From: Streptomyces cinnamoneus
GTDB taxonomy: Bacteria > Actinomycetota > Actinomycetes > Streptomycetales > Streptomycetaceae
Length of the DNA: 64,000 nt
Reading direction: 5' to 3'
NCBI RefSeq assembly: GCF_014650495.1
Contig: NZ_BMVB01000013.1
Span: forward strand, 1-64,000
The translations under genes and the position numbers were made by a program. Shown here piece after piece: positions 1-7,940 of this stretch. Below the pieces are notes generated by a model. The model searched no databases. It was not told the DNA's origin and saw nothing but the letters and a program-made list of their open reading frames with translations. Position 1 is the stretch's first letter, and each line of letters begins with the position of its first letter.

Positions 1-279
1 GCCCGCGGCGCCCGCGGCGCCCGCGGCCCCGGCCGCGCGGGCTGCGCGGAAGGCGGTCAGGGCTGCTTCCTCGCCGGGGAGGGGGCCGTCCGGGAGGGGG
101 GCGATGAGGGAGCGCAGGGCGGCGTCCAGTCGCTCGGCCGCGATGCGCGCGGCCTTCTCGGGACCGTCGGGCGCACCCGTGCCCGCCATGCCTTCGGCGA
201 CGACGGATTCGCCGCGCAGCACTCGCTCCACGGCGTCGTCATCCAGCCAGTCGTTGTCGTACCGGTGGTCGTCCGCCAT
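1..279 (-). CDS. Partner protein of ECF sigma factor (3' end outside window)
   Basis: The ATG at 277-279 overlaps the sigma-factor TGA as ATGA, so the two genes are probably translationally coupled. The visible 93 residues begin MADDHRYDNDWLDDDAVERV and end in an Ala-Ala-Gly run at the window edge. No zinc-binding HxxxCxxC anti-sigma signature is visible in this part. Position suggests an anti-sigma factor or other modulator of the sigma factor, but that is inference. The reading frame stays open to base 1, so the C-terminus is missing. Confidence 0.7.
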   Translation of the reverse strand, partial: MADDHRYDNDWLDDDAVERVLRGESVVAEGMAGTGAPDGPEKAARIAAERLDAALRSLIAPLPDGPLPGEEAALTAFRAARAAGAAGAAGAAG

Positions 280-947
280 CACATGTCCTTCTGCGTCCGC
301 GCGCGCAATTGCGTCACACCGGCAGAAGCGTTGACTCCGCCCGCTCCGGTGTGTGACTGCCGCTGTCCGGGGGTGGCGTCGGCGGGCGTACGGCCGCCTC
401 CGGACGTCACCAGTTCGGCCAGCCGCCGCAGGCCCCGGTGTGCGGCGGTGCGCACCGCTCCGGGGCGCTTGCCCAGCACGCCGGCGGCGCTCTTGGCGTC
501 CAGGCCGACGACCACGCGCAGCACCACGGCCTCGGCCTGGTCCTGCGGGAGCTGGGCGATGAGGGCGAGGGTCCGGCCGGTGCCGAGCGCCTCCAGAGCC
601 TCGCCCGCGGTGTCCGCGTCGCCCGCGCGGCCCGCGAGCTCGCTGTCGTCCCCGCCGATGGCGGGGCGTCGCCCGCGCATCCGTATGTGGTCCAGCGCCC
701 GGTTGCGGGCGATCCGGGCGGCCCAGCCACGGAAGCGGTCGGCGTCGCCCGTGAACCGCTCCAGGTCCCGGGCTATCTGCAACCACGCCTCCGAGGCCAC
801 GTCCTCCGCCTCGGCATCGCCGACCAGCGTGCGTACGTACCCGAGCAGGCGGGGATGCACGGTCCGGTAGACCGTACGGAATGCCGTTTCGTCCCCGCCC
901 TGCGCCGCGCGCACCGCGGCGGTCAGCTCAGCGTCGTCCCCCTGCAC
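279..947 (-). CDS. ECF-type RNA polymerase sigma factor
   Basis: A 222-residue sigma-70 family protein of the extracytoplasmic-function type, directing RNA polymerase to a small regulon. Region 2 spans roughly residues 12-90 (VHPRLLGYVRTLVGDAEAED, then RFRGWAARIARNRALDHIR, the usual -10-recognition helix). Region 4 follows at about 120-175 (IAQLPQDQAEAVVLRVVVGL, then a helix-turn-helix with GAVRTAAHRGLRRL). The tail is Gly/Ala/Gln-rich and looks disordered. I chose GTG at 947 because GGATGAGA precedes it; GTG at 962 is also possible. It lies 34 bases after the DUF4328 gene and overlaps the next gene by ATGA. Confidence 0.9.
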   Translation of the reverse strand: MQGDDAELTAAVRAAQGGDETAFRTVYRTVHPRLLGYVRTLVGDAEAEDVASEAWLQIARDLERFTGDADRFRGWAARIARNRALDHIRMRGRRPAIGGDDSELAGRAGDADTAGEALEALGTGRTLALIAQLPQDQAEAVVLRVVVGLDAKSAAGVLGKRPGAVRTAAHRGLRRLAELVTSGGGRTPADATPGQRQSHTGAGGVNASAGVTQLRARTQKDM

Positions 948-981
948 GCTCTCATCCTGCACTACGCGCCGTACCTGCGGT

Positions 982-2064
982 TCAGTAGCCCTGCGGACCG
1001 TTGCCGAAAGGATTCTGCGGCGGCGGCCCCTGAGGGGGCTGCCCGTAGGGCGTCCCCGGCGGCTGCTGCGGCATCGGCGGCTGCTGCTGGACGGGCGCCC
1101 AGCCCGCAGCCGGCGCCGGAGGCGCCGCCGGAGCACCGTACGGCATGCCCGGCATCCCCGGCATGCCGGGCGCGGGCACGCCGCCCATCGGCACGCCGCC
1201 CATCGGCGGCACGCCGAGCGGGCCGGCCAGGGCGCGCTGCTCCTGCAGCTTCGACAGCTGCCGCACGACCAGCAGGGCCAGGAGCGCGGCCACGATGTAC
1301 AGCACGAGGGCGAGCGTGGAGACCGAGAGCGCGGTCTTCAGCGACTCGACGTCCTCCCGCGCCGACGAGAAGACGTAGCGGCGCGTCTTGAGCCGGCGCT
1401 CGGCGACCGCGAACATGATCGAGCCGACGATGCTGAAGCCGCCCGCCGTCAGCCACAGCGTCCACCAGGCATTGAGCAGGCCCTTGGGCGCGCTCTGCGG
1501 GCCCGCCGGGGCGCTGGCCCGGTAGATGTCGTTGGCCATCTGCTTGGGGAACCACAGGTTGACGACCGGCGTGAACCACGAGCCGACGGCCCAGCCGCTG
1601 CCGAAGCGGTGCGTTCCGGGCGCGAACGCCTCGGCGTTGAGCCGCATCCGGCGGAACCAGATGACCCACAGCACGGCCGTGGCGATGAGCACCAGGGAGT
1701 ACAGCCCCACCATGGCGGCGTAGAAGCCGTCGGCGTCGTCGATCCGATCCCGCGCAGTGCTGGTGAGGCCGTCCCTGAGGATCTCGTCGAGCGCTCCGCG
1801 CTGCTCGCCGCGCGCCGCGATGAGGAGCAGCAGCACCGCCATCGCCAGCGACAGCAGCACCGTCAGCGCGATCCGCACGCCACGCCGCAGGTCCACGCCG
1901 CCGACCGGCATCCCGGCCGGCATCATGCCCGGCGCGCCCGGGTACGGGTACGGGTACGCCGCGGCAGGTGCCCCCACGCCCACCGGCTGCTGGTACGCCC
2001 CGCACGCGGCGCAGCGGCCGTCCGGGCCCACTGCGGCGGCGCGGCAATGACCGCACGGATACAT
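982..2064 (-). CDS. DUF4328 family membrane protein with N-terminal Cys-rich head
   Basis: A 360-residue membrane protein. The first 25 residues hold a CGHC...CAAC pair that looks like a small zinc ribbon, followed by a Pro/Tyr/Gly-rich stretch. Hydrophobic segments lie near residues 62-85, 115-137, 200-225 and 250-270, and the cytoplasmic tail is Pro/Gly/Met-rich. The core with WVIWFRRMRLNAEAF and GWAVGSWFTPVVNLWFPKQM is typical of DUF4328. Function is unknown for the family. It is followed directly by the ECF sigma gene and may share a transcript with it. Confidence 0.8.
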   Translation of the reverse strand: MYPCGHCRAAAVGPDGRCAACGAYQQPVGVGAPAAAYPYPYPGAPGMMPAGMPVGGVDLRRGVRIALTVLLSLAMAVLLLLIAARGEQRGALDEILRDGLTSTARDRIDDADGFYAAMVGLYSLVLIATAVLWVIWFRRMRLNAEAFAPGTHRFGSGWAVGSWFTPVVNLWFPKQMANDIYRASAPAGPQSAPKGLLNAWWTLWLTAGGFSIVGSIMFAVAERRLKTRRYVFSSAREDVESLKTALSVSTLALVLYIVAALLALLVVRQLSKLQEQRALAGPLGVPPMGGVPMGGVPAPGMPGMPGMPYGAPAAPPAPAAGWAPVQQQPPMPQQPPGTPYGQPPQGPPPQNPFGNGPQGY

Positions 2065-2220
2065 CTCTTCGACCCCCCAGGTGGTGGCCGGTCCCGGCCA
2101 CCCGGAAAACGGCTATGAGCGGGAGATACTACGCGCCCGCGGGGGCCGGCCAGGGTGTGACGAATTTTCGATTCCCGGCGCTGTAGGTAGTGCGTGCCCC
2201 ACCAGGGTTCGCAACGGCGG

Positions 2221-2260
2221 CGGCCGGAGCCTCTCCTGTGGGGGGTGGCGGCTCCGGCCG
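2221..2260 (-). terminator. Hairpin downstream of the 2285-2812 gene
   Basis: The inverted repeat CGGCCGGAGCC (2221-2231) and GGCTCCGGCCG (2250-2260) has perfect 11-base arms and an 18-base loop. It lies just past the stop of the minus-strand gene ending at 2285, where a terminator is expected. Confidence 0.5.
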
Positions 2261-2284
2261 TCCTCCGTCGTCCTTGCCGGCCGT

Positions 2285-2812
2285 TCACCGTCCGGCGAGC
2301 CGCCGTTCGACCATGCCCAGCCGCGCCAGCAGTTCGTGGAAGAGGTCCTCCACCAGCGGTTCGGGGTCGGCGGCCAGCACGTCCGCCAGTTCCGCCGCGT
2401 CCGCCGCGTGCCCCGCCGCGGCCGCCCACGCGGCGCAGTGCGCCGCGGCCGCCCACGGGCTGGGGAAGAGTTCGTCGAGGCCGAGCCCGGTGTCGGCCAT
2501 GTAGTGGGCCAGCGGCGTCCGCCCCAGGCAGGCCGACCAGCACGCGCCCCCGGGCTCCGCGCCGCCGAGGACGGCGCAGTGGCTCTCCATCACGTACGCG
2601 GCCAGGGCCGGCGCGCCCGTCCGGTCCGCGAGCTCCCGCACCAGCGCGTCCACGCCGGCCGGCTCGGGCGGCCCGGGGTGCTCCCACAGCCGCCAGCCGC
2701 CGGCGAAGGTCCCGGCGGGTCTCAGGTGTTCACGGCGCACCGCGGGAACGGGGCACTCGGCGAGTGCCCCGTCGCCGCCGCGGCCGAGGAGTAAGTAGCC
2801 CCAGAAACCCAT
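2285..2812 (-). CDS. Hypothetical protein, 175 aa
   Basis: I do not recognise this gene. The protein starts MGFWGYLLLGRGGDG, has no signal peptide or membrane segment, and is rich in Ala, Trp and acidic residues. Its C-terminal half (ELFPSPWAAAAHCAAWAAAAG, then ELADVLAADPEPLVEDLFHE) looks helical. It reads as a small soluble streptomycete protein. A GAGGGAGAAC purine run lies just upstream of the ATG and supports the start. It stands alone between the glycosyltransferase gene and a hairpin at 2221-2260. Confidence 0.7.
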   Translation of the reverse strand: MGFWGYLLLGRGGDGALAECPVPAVRREHLRPAGTFAGGWRLWEHPGPPEPAGVDALVRELADRTGAPALAAYVMESHCAVLGGAEPGGACWSACLGRTPLAHYMADTGLGLDELFPSPWAAAAHCAAWAAAAGHAADAAELADVLAADPEPLVEDLFHELLARLGMVERRLAGR

Positions 2813-2910
2813 GAGCGTTCTCCCTCTGTCTGTTTCCGTCCGCGAAACAAACGGCTCTGGGTCTTACAGCGCGGCAGGCTCCTCCTACGTCACACCAGCC
2901 GCGGGCAACC

Positions 2911-4986
2911 TCACGCGTCCTCGCCCGCCACGTCCTTCACCGCGATCGTCAGGTCGTTGGTGACCGTGAAGTACGGCCGCAGCCGCACCTCGCCGCGCGT
3001 CGCGGCGGGGAAGGTGTCGATGCCCTTGCGGTCGGCAAAGTCCCCGGCGATCCGGCCGAGGCGCACGAGCGCCGCGCCGGCCGACGGGCGCACGTAGAGG
3101 TCCCACAGGTCCTGCTCCTCGCCGATGCGCCGGCTCATCGGCTCGTGCGGCAGGAAGCCGGTCCCGTTCTCGACGGCACCGCGGACGTCGCCCACCGAGC
3201 CGTCGGCGTCCCGCAGCCGGGCGATCAGCTCGGCGCCCTCCCCGAGCGTCGTGTCCCCGGAGGCGGCGAGGGTGACCATCGTCCCGTCCTCGCCCACCCG
3301 CACCTCCACGGCCTCGACGTGCCCGGGCCGCAGCCAGGTCCGTACGGCCAGGAAGCCGTCGCTGGTCGCGTACGGCACCCAGGCGGCGACGCCCCGCGCG
3401 GTGTGCTGCAGCGGCAGGTCCAGCAGCGCCTTCTGCTCGACGAGCGCGGCGCGCAGGCGGCGGCGCGAGGCGTCGCCCGCGCGCTCGGCGTACACGTCCC
3501 AGCGCCCCTCGGACAGCACGTGCGCGGCCCGGTCGACGCGGGCCTCCACCCACGTGCCCGGCTCGCGGCCCTGCGCGGGCAGGACCGCCCGGGCCGTCTC
3601 CTTGCCCTTGCTGCCCCGGTGGCGGAGCAGGACGTGCGTGTCGGCACCGGTCAGCTGCTCCGCCGGCACCCGGACGACCAGCGAGCCGTCGGCGTCGGCC
3701 GCGCAGCGTGCCTCGGGGTGGGCGATGCCGTCCTGCGGGCGCGGTGCGGCGGCCTGCTGCTGCTTGCGGCCGCCGAACAGGCCGCGCAGCAGCCCGCCCT
3801 TCTTCGGCGGCGTCGCGGTGGTGCAGCCCGGGCGCAGTTCCTCGAAGAGCTCCTCGTAGCGGCGGGCGACGGCGGCCGGTTCGTAGCGGTGTGCGGCCGT
3901 GCGGGCGGCCGAGCCCAGCCGGGCGCGCAGGCCGGCGTCGCCGGTCAGCCGCAGCAGGGCGTCCGCGTAGGCGTCGACGGTGCCGGAGCCGTCGAGCGGG
4001 ACGAGCACGCCGTCGGTGCCGTCCGTGAGAATCTCGCGGGGGCCGTGGGGGCAGTCGGTGGCGACGACCGGCAGGCCCGCGTGCATGGCCTCGACGATGG
4101 TCATGCCGAAGGATTCGGCGTCGGAGGCCACGGCCGCGACGGCGCCCTTCGACCACTCGGTCTCGATGGGCGAGCGGGCGCCCATGAGCGTGATGCGCTC
4201 GTACAGGCCCAGGTCCTCGATCTGCCGGCGCAGCTTGGCCTTGGCGGGCCCGCGTCCATAGATCCGCAGGTTCCAGTCCGGACGCTCGGCGGCGACCTTG
4301 GCGAAGGCGTCGATCAGGCGGTCGTAGCGCTTGACGGCGACGAGGCGGCCGGCGGAGACGATCAGCTTGGAGGTGCCGTCGGAGGGCGCGGCGGCCGGGG
4401 CGGGGACGGCGTTGGGGACGCAGAGGATGCGGGCCCCGGCGTCCGGCAGCGCCCGGCGGTAGTGGCCGGCGTCGGCCTCGGAGACGGTGGTGAAGGCGTC
4501 GAGGGCGGCGATGGCCGGGTCCATCACGGCGTGCAGCTCGGCGACGTGCGCCTCGTGGGTGAGGTGCTCCTGGCCCAGCCGCAGGTACGGGCGGCCCTCG
4601 CCGTACTGCGCGAGGTAGCCGATGAGCTTGGGGCGGGTGGCGATGACGACGTCGGCGTCGGTCGCGGCCAGGTGCGCGGCGACGCGTTCGTCGGTGAGCG
4701 CGGTGGCGGCCATGCGGCCGTTGTCGATGCGCTCGTCGCGGAAGACCTCGCTGGGCCGCTGGTTGAGCGGGGCGGCGTGCTCGCCGGTCTCGGTGCCCTC
4801 GCGCAGGTCGACGAGGGACGTGAGCCGCACGCGCGGGTCGAGGGCGAGCTCCGGCTCGTCGGTGGGGCGGTTGACACTGACGATCCGCACGTCGTGCCGG
4901 TCGGCCAGGGCCGCGGCGAGGTTGACGGTGGAGCGGATGGTGCCGCCGATGCCGTAGGCGTTGTGCAGCAGGAATTCGATCTTCAT
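2911..4986 (-). CDS. GT4-like glycosyltransferase with extra C-terminal domain
   Basis: A 691-residue protein. Residues 1-387 form a GT-B fold retaining glycosyltransferase. The N-terminal domain has the loop NAYGIGGTIRSTVNLA, and the C-terminal nucleotide-sugar domain starts at IVSAGRLVAVKRYDRLIDAF. It carries the GT4 E-x7-E pair in ESFGMTIVE (Glu291, Glu299). Residues 388-691 are extra to a normal GT4 enzyme; they contain a short basic linker and then beta-rich sequence, perhaps polymer or acceptor binding as in some wall glycopolymer enzymes. GAGGG sits 5-9 bases before the ATG. The product is probably a cell-wall or secreted polysaccharide, but donor and acceptor cannot be read. Confidence 0.82.
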   Translation of the reverse strand: MKIEFLLHNAYGIGGTIRSTVNLAAALADRHDVRIVSVNRPTDEPELALDPRVRLTSLVDLREGTETGEHAAPLNQRPSEVFRDERIDNGRMAATALTDERVAAHLAATDADVVIATRPKLIGYLAQYGEGRPYLRLGQEHLTHEAHVAELHAVMDPAIAALDAFTTVSEADAGHYRRALPDAGARILCVPNAVPAPAAAPSDGTSKLIVSAGRLVAVKRYDRLIDAFAKVAAERPDWNLRIYGRGPAKAKLRRQIEDLGLYERITLMGARSPIETEWSKGAVAAVASDAESFGMTIVEAMHAGLPVVATDCPHGPREILTDGTDGVLVPLDGSGTVDAYADALLRLTGDAGLRARLGSAARTAAHRYEPAAVARRYEELFEELRPGCTTATPPKKGGLLRGLFGGRKQQQAAAPRPQDGIAHPEARCAADADGSLVVRVPAEQLTGADTHVLLRHRGSKGKETARAVLPAQGREPGTWVEARVDRAAHVLSEGRWDVYAERAGDASRRRLRAALVEQKALLDLPLQHTARGVAAWVPYATSDGFLAVRTWLRPGHVEAVEVRVGEDGTMVTLAASGDTTLGEGAELIARLRDADGSVGDVRGAVENGTGFLPHEPMSRRIGEEQDLWDLYVRPSAGAALVRLGRIAGDFADRKGIDTFPAATRGEVRLRPYFTVTNDLTIAVKDVAGEDA

Positions 4987-5138
4987 CGGACCCTCGTTAC
5001 GGTACGCGGTGCTTCCGGGGAGGGTAACGCTCCGCGCCGCGGCGGGGTGGCGCTTCGCGGTTCCCCCACCCCGCCCCTTCCCGAAACCGGGGCTCCACCC
5101 CGGGCCCCGGTCCTCGACCGCCGGACGGGCTGCATTCG

Positions 5139-6779
5139 TCAGCGGCGCACCCGTCCGGCCAAGGCCGTGAACTCCGCCCACGGGCGGGACGGGACCCGTG
5201 GGTCCCACAGGCGTTGCGCCACCGCCGCCAGCGGCAGCCGGATCCCCGACGCCACCTGGTCCGGCGTCTGGGCGTGGGCGAGGTCGCACCACACGGCCAG
5301 GCGGCCGCCGGGAATGCGGTCCGGGGTCGTCGGGCCCTTCGGCACGGGCACCGTGCCGCGCAGCACGGCCGGCGACCACTGCCGGTAGATCCGCTCGCCG
5401 GTCGGGTAGACGAACTGATTGGGCTGACCGAGCACGTAATAGAGGTATTCGTCGTTCAGGTTGACCAGCGTCCGTCCCTCGTTCAGGTACTCCTGCGGCT
5501 GACGGGCGCCGATCTCCTTACCGGTCCAGTACTCCACTTCGATGGATTTGTCCGGTGTGACCACGCCGCCCGTGAAGAATCCGTCGTTCCACGCCTTCGG
5601 CGTCTTGCCCAGGCTGCGCACGACCGCCGCCCGGTCGTTGAGCCAGCCGGTCGCCAGGTCCTGGACGCGCGCCTTGGGGCCGTACTTCTGGCGGGCCACC
5701 TCGGCCAGGCGGGGGTAGGAGGTCTGCGGGTCCTTGGCCATCAGCGCGCGGTACTCGTCCGAGCCGAGGTGGAACCACGGGCCGGGGAAGAGCGGCGCGA
5801 ACTCGCGGATCAGGTCGTCCAGGATGCGGGCGGACTGGGGGTTGGCGACGTCCACGGCGCCGCGGGCGACCGTCCCGGAGGCGTCGCGCAACTGCAGGGA
5901 CGGGTGGGCGTTCATGACGGCGCCCAGGTGGCCGGGCGAGTCGATCTCGGGGACGACGGTGATGTGGAGGGCCGTGGCCAGGTCGGTGATGCGGCGGAGC
6001 TCGGCCTTGGTGAGGTGCTGCGGGGAGACGACCTCGGGGTGCGAGGAGCTCTCGATGCGGAAGCCCTGGTCGTCGGAGAAGTGCAGGCCCAGCTGGTTGA
6101 GCTTGAGGTCGGCCATCTCGCGCAGCCGGCGCTCGATCCAGTCGCCGGAGAAGTGCTTGCGGGCGACGTCCAGGTTGAGGCCGCGCTGGGGGCGGTCGGG
6201 GCCGTCGCGCAACACCCCCTCGGGGAGCCCGCCGCCGGTGCGGACGGCCTGGACGACGGTGCGGGTGCCGTAGAACGCGCCCGCCTCGTCGGGGGCGGTG
6301 ATCACGACCTTGCGGTCCTGGGTCGTCAGCTCGTACGACTCGCGGCCGCCGCTCTGGCCGGGGCGCAGCACCAGCTCGACGTCGCCGGGCCGGGCGGGCG
6401 CGGCGGCGAAGGGCAGCCGCAGGTCGGCGGCGAGCCGGCGGGCCTCGTCGGCCAGCGGCCCCTTCTCGTCGGCCACCACCCTGGCGCCCTTGGCCGGCCG
6501 CCAGCCGGGGCCGTTCCGCGCGGTGTACGCCCGGACGGCGGGCACGGTCTGCGGCACCCCGCGCGCCACCGGTGCCGGCGCCGGCGCGGGTGCGGCCGGG
6601 GAGGGTTTGCCCGATGTGGCCGCCGTCGATCCCTCGGGCGAGCGGGAGTCGTCGCGGGCCGGACGGTCGGCCGATCCGTCCCGTGGGCACCCCATGAGGG
6701 ACATCGTGGCGAGGAGGGCGAGGCTGGCCACGGTTCCCCGGACGGCCGACGCGCGGGAGAGCCTGACGGTCCGTGCCAT
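5139..6779 (-). CDS. GH20 beta-N-acetylhexosaminidase lipoprotein
   Basis: Predicted to remove terminal N-acetylglucosamine or N-acetylgalactosamine from chitin or wall oligosaccharides outside the cell. The 546-residue protein starts MARTVRLSRA after a strong AGGAGG site. It has a lipoprotein signal with LMGC and lipidated Cys31, then a Pro/Ala linker. The GH20b-type N-terminal domain covers about 75-195 and the catalytic barrel starts near 198 (RGLNLDVARKHF). The GH20 Asp-Glu pair is in WFHLGSDEYR (Asp341-Glu342), where the Glu is the acid and the Asp orients the substrate acetamido group. I looked for a DasR operator upstream and saw none. It is divergent from sdhC. Confidence 0.93.
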   Translation of the reverse strand: MARTVRLSRASAVRGTVASLALLATMSLMGCPRDGSADRPARDDSRSPEGSTAATSGKPSPAAPAPAPAPVARGVPQTVPAVRAYTARNGPGWRPAKGARVVADEKGPLADEARRLAADLRLPFAAAPARPGDVELVLRPGQSGGRESYELTTQDRKVVITAPDEAGAFYGTRTVVQAVRTGGGLPEGVLRDGPDRPQRGLNLDVARKHFSGDWIERRLREMADLKLNQLGLHFSDDQGFRIESSSHPEVVSPQHLTKAELRRITDLATALHITVVPEIDSPGHLGAVMNAHPSLQLRDASGTVARGAVDVANPQSARILDDLIREFAPLFPGPWFHLGSDEYRALMAKDPQTSYPRLAEVARQKYGPKARVQDLATGWLNDRAAVVRSLGKTPKAWNDGFFTGGVVTPDKSIEVEYWTGKEIGARQPQEYLNEGRTLVNLNDEYLYYVLGQPNQFVYPTGERIYRQWSPAVLRGTVPVPKGPTTPDRIPGGRLAVWCDLAHAQTPDQVASGIRLPLAAVAQRLWDPRVPSRPWAEFTALAGRVRR

Positions 6780-7060
6780 GGAGCAAAACCTCCTATGTGG
6801 TGCTTTGCTGCGAAGATATTGGTTTTCACCCGGAGTGTCGTGACTCATGGCCCGGACACGCCGGGACACATAGGACATCCGAGACCCCTTGGTCCCTGCG
6901 GCCTAGGCCGTACGTGCCTGTTTGATCACACCTGACAGACCCCGGGGGACCGAACCGACAGAGCGTCGCTACGATGGCCAGGGCCGGTGGACCGTACCCG
7001 GCCGGGCCCGACCGACAGTGAAGCCGGCAGGCCCCAATCCCCGCTCCCGGAGGGTTTTCC

Positions 7061-7441
7061 GTGCCGGCTGGAACGCTGTACCGCGGCCGGGAAGGCATGT
7101 GGTCCTGGGTGGCTCATCGAGTCACCGGCGTCCTCATTTTCTTCTTCCTGTTCGTGCACGTCCTCGACACCGCTCTCGTCCGCGTCTCTCCCGAGGCGTA
7201 CGACGACGTCGTCGCGACGTACAAGACTCCGATCGTGGCCTGCCTGGAATACGGCCTGGTCGCTGCCATCCTCTTCCACGCGCTCAACGGCCTCCGGGTC
7301 ATCGCGGTGGACTTCTGGTCCAAGGGCCCGAGGTACCAGAAGCAGATGCTCTGGACCGTCGTCGGCATCTGGGTCGTGCTGATGGCCGGGGCGATCTACC
7401 CCGTCCTCGGGCACGCCGCACGCGAACTGTTCGGGAGCTGA
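7061..7441 (+). CDS. sdhC: Succinate dehydrogenase cytochrome b556 subunit
   Basis: Membrane anchor of complex II that carries haem and quinone sites. The 126-residue protein has three hydrophobic segments (about 15-36, 60-82 and 100-118). The histidines in SWVAHRVTGVLIFFF and LFVHVLD and the motif ILFHALNGLRVI fit the SdhC family. The start is a GTG with GGAGGG 6-11 bases upstream. It is the first gene of sdhCDAB. The 281-base divergent gap to the GH20 gene must hold the operon promoter; TACGAT at 6970-6975 is a possible -10 element, but no clear -35 goes with it. Confidence 0.95.
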   Translation: MPAGTLYRGREGMWSWVAHRVTGVLIFFFLFVHVLDTALVRVSPEAYDDVVATYKTPIVACLEYGLVAAILFHALNGLRVIAVDFWSKGPRYQKQMLWTVVGIWVVLMAGAIYPVLGHAARELFGS

Positions 7442-7449
7442 GACGCGAG

Positions 7450-7917
7450 ATGTCCGCTGAAACCACCCCTGCTGTGAGCGACGTGTCCCTCTACGACGTG
7501 GACAACCCGGCTCCGCTCATTGAAGCGCCGCGCAAGCGCACCAAGAAGACCCCGAAGTCCACGCGCACCAATTTCGAGCTGTACGGCTGGCTGTTCATGC
7601 GGCTGTCCGGCATCGTGCTGGTCGTCCTGGTCCTCGGCCACCTGCTGATCCAGCTCGTGCTGGACGGCGGCGTCAGCAAGGTCGGCTTCGCCTTCGTGGC
7701 GGGCCGCTGGGCCTCGCCGTTCTGGCAGGCATGGGACCTGATCATGCTGTGGCTGGCGATGCTGCACGGCGCGAACGGCCTGCGCACGGTCATCAACGAC
7801 TACGCGGAGCGGGACAACACCCGCTTCTGGCTGAAGATGCTGCTGTACACCGCCACGGTGTTCACCGTCCTGCTGGGCACGCTGGTGATCTTCACCTTCG
7901 ACCCGAACATCCGCTAG
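7450..7917 (+). CDS. sdhD: Succinate dehydrogenase hydrophobic membrane anchor subunit
   Basis: Second membrane anchor of complex II, 155 residues. A charged N-terminal tail of about 45 residues (PRKRTKKTPKSTRTNFELY) precedes three transmembrane helices: about 48-70 (GIVLVVLVLGHLLIQLVL), 88-108 with HGANGLRTVINDY just after, and 125-148. The haem and quinone histidines probably lie in GHLL and LHGANG. It starts 8 bases after sdhC and ends 23 bases before sdhA. The ribosome-binding site is weak (GAGACGCGAG), which may mean coupling to sdhC. Confidence 0.94.
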   Translation: MSAETTPAVSDVSLYDVDNPAPLIEAPRKRTKKTPKSTRTNFELYGWLFMRLSGIVLVVLVLGHLLIQLVLDGGVSKVGFAFVAGRWASPFWQAWDLIMLWLAMLHGANGLRTVINDYAERDNTRFWLKMLLYTATVFTVLLGTLVIFTFDPNIR

Positions 7918-7940
7918 AGCCGGGGCTGAGGCGCTAAATC

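Noticed and set aside
6780..7060. DasR operator controlling the GH20 gene
   Set aside because: No sequence resembling the ACTGGTCTAGACCAGT palindrome occurs in the gap.
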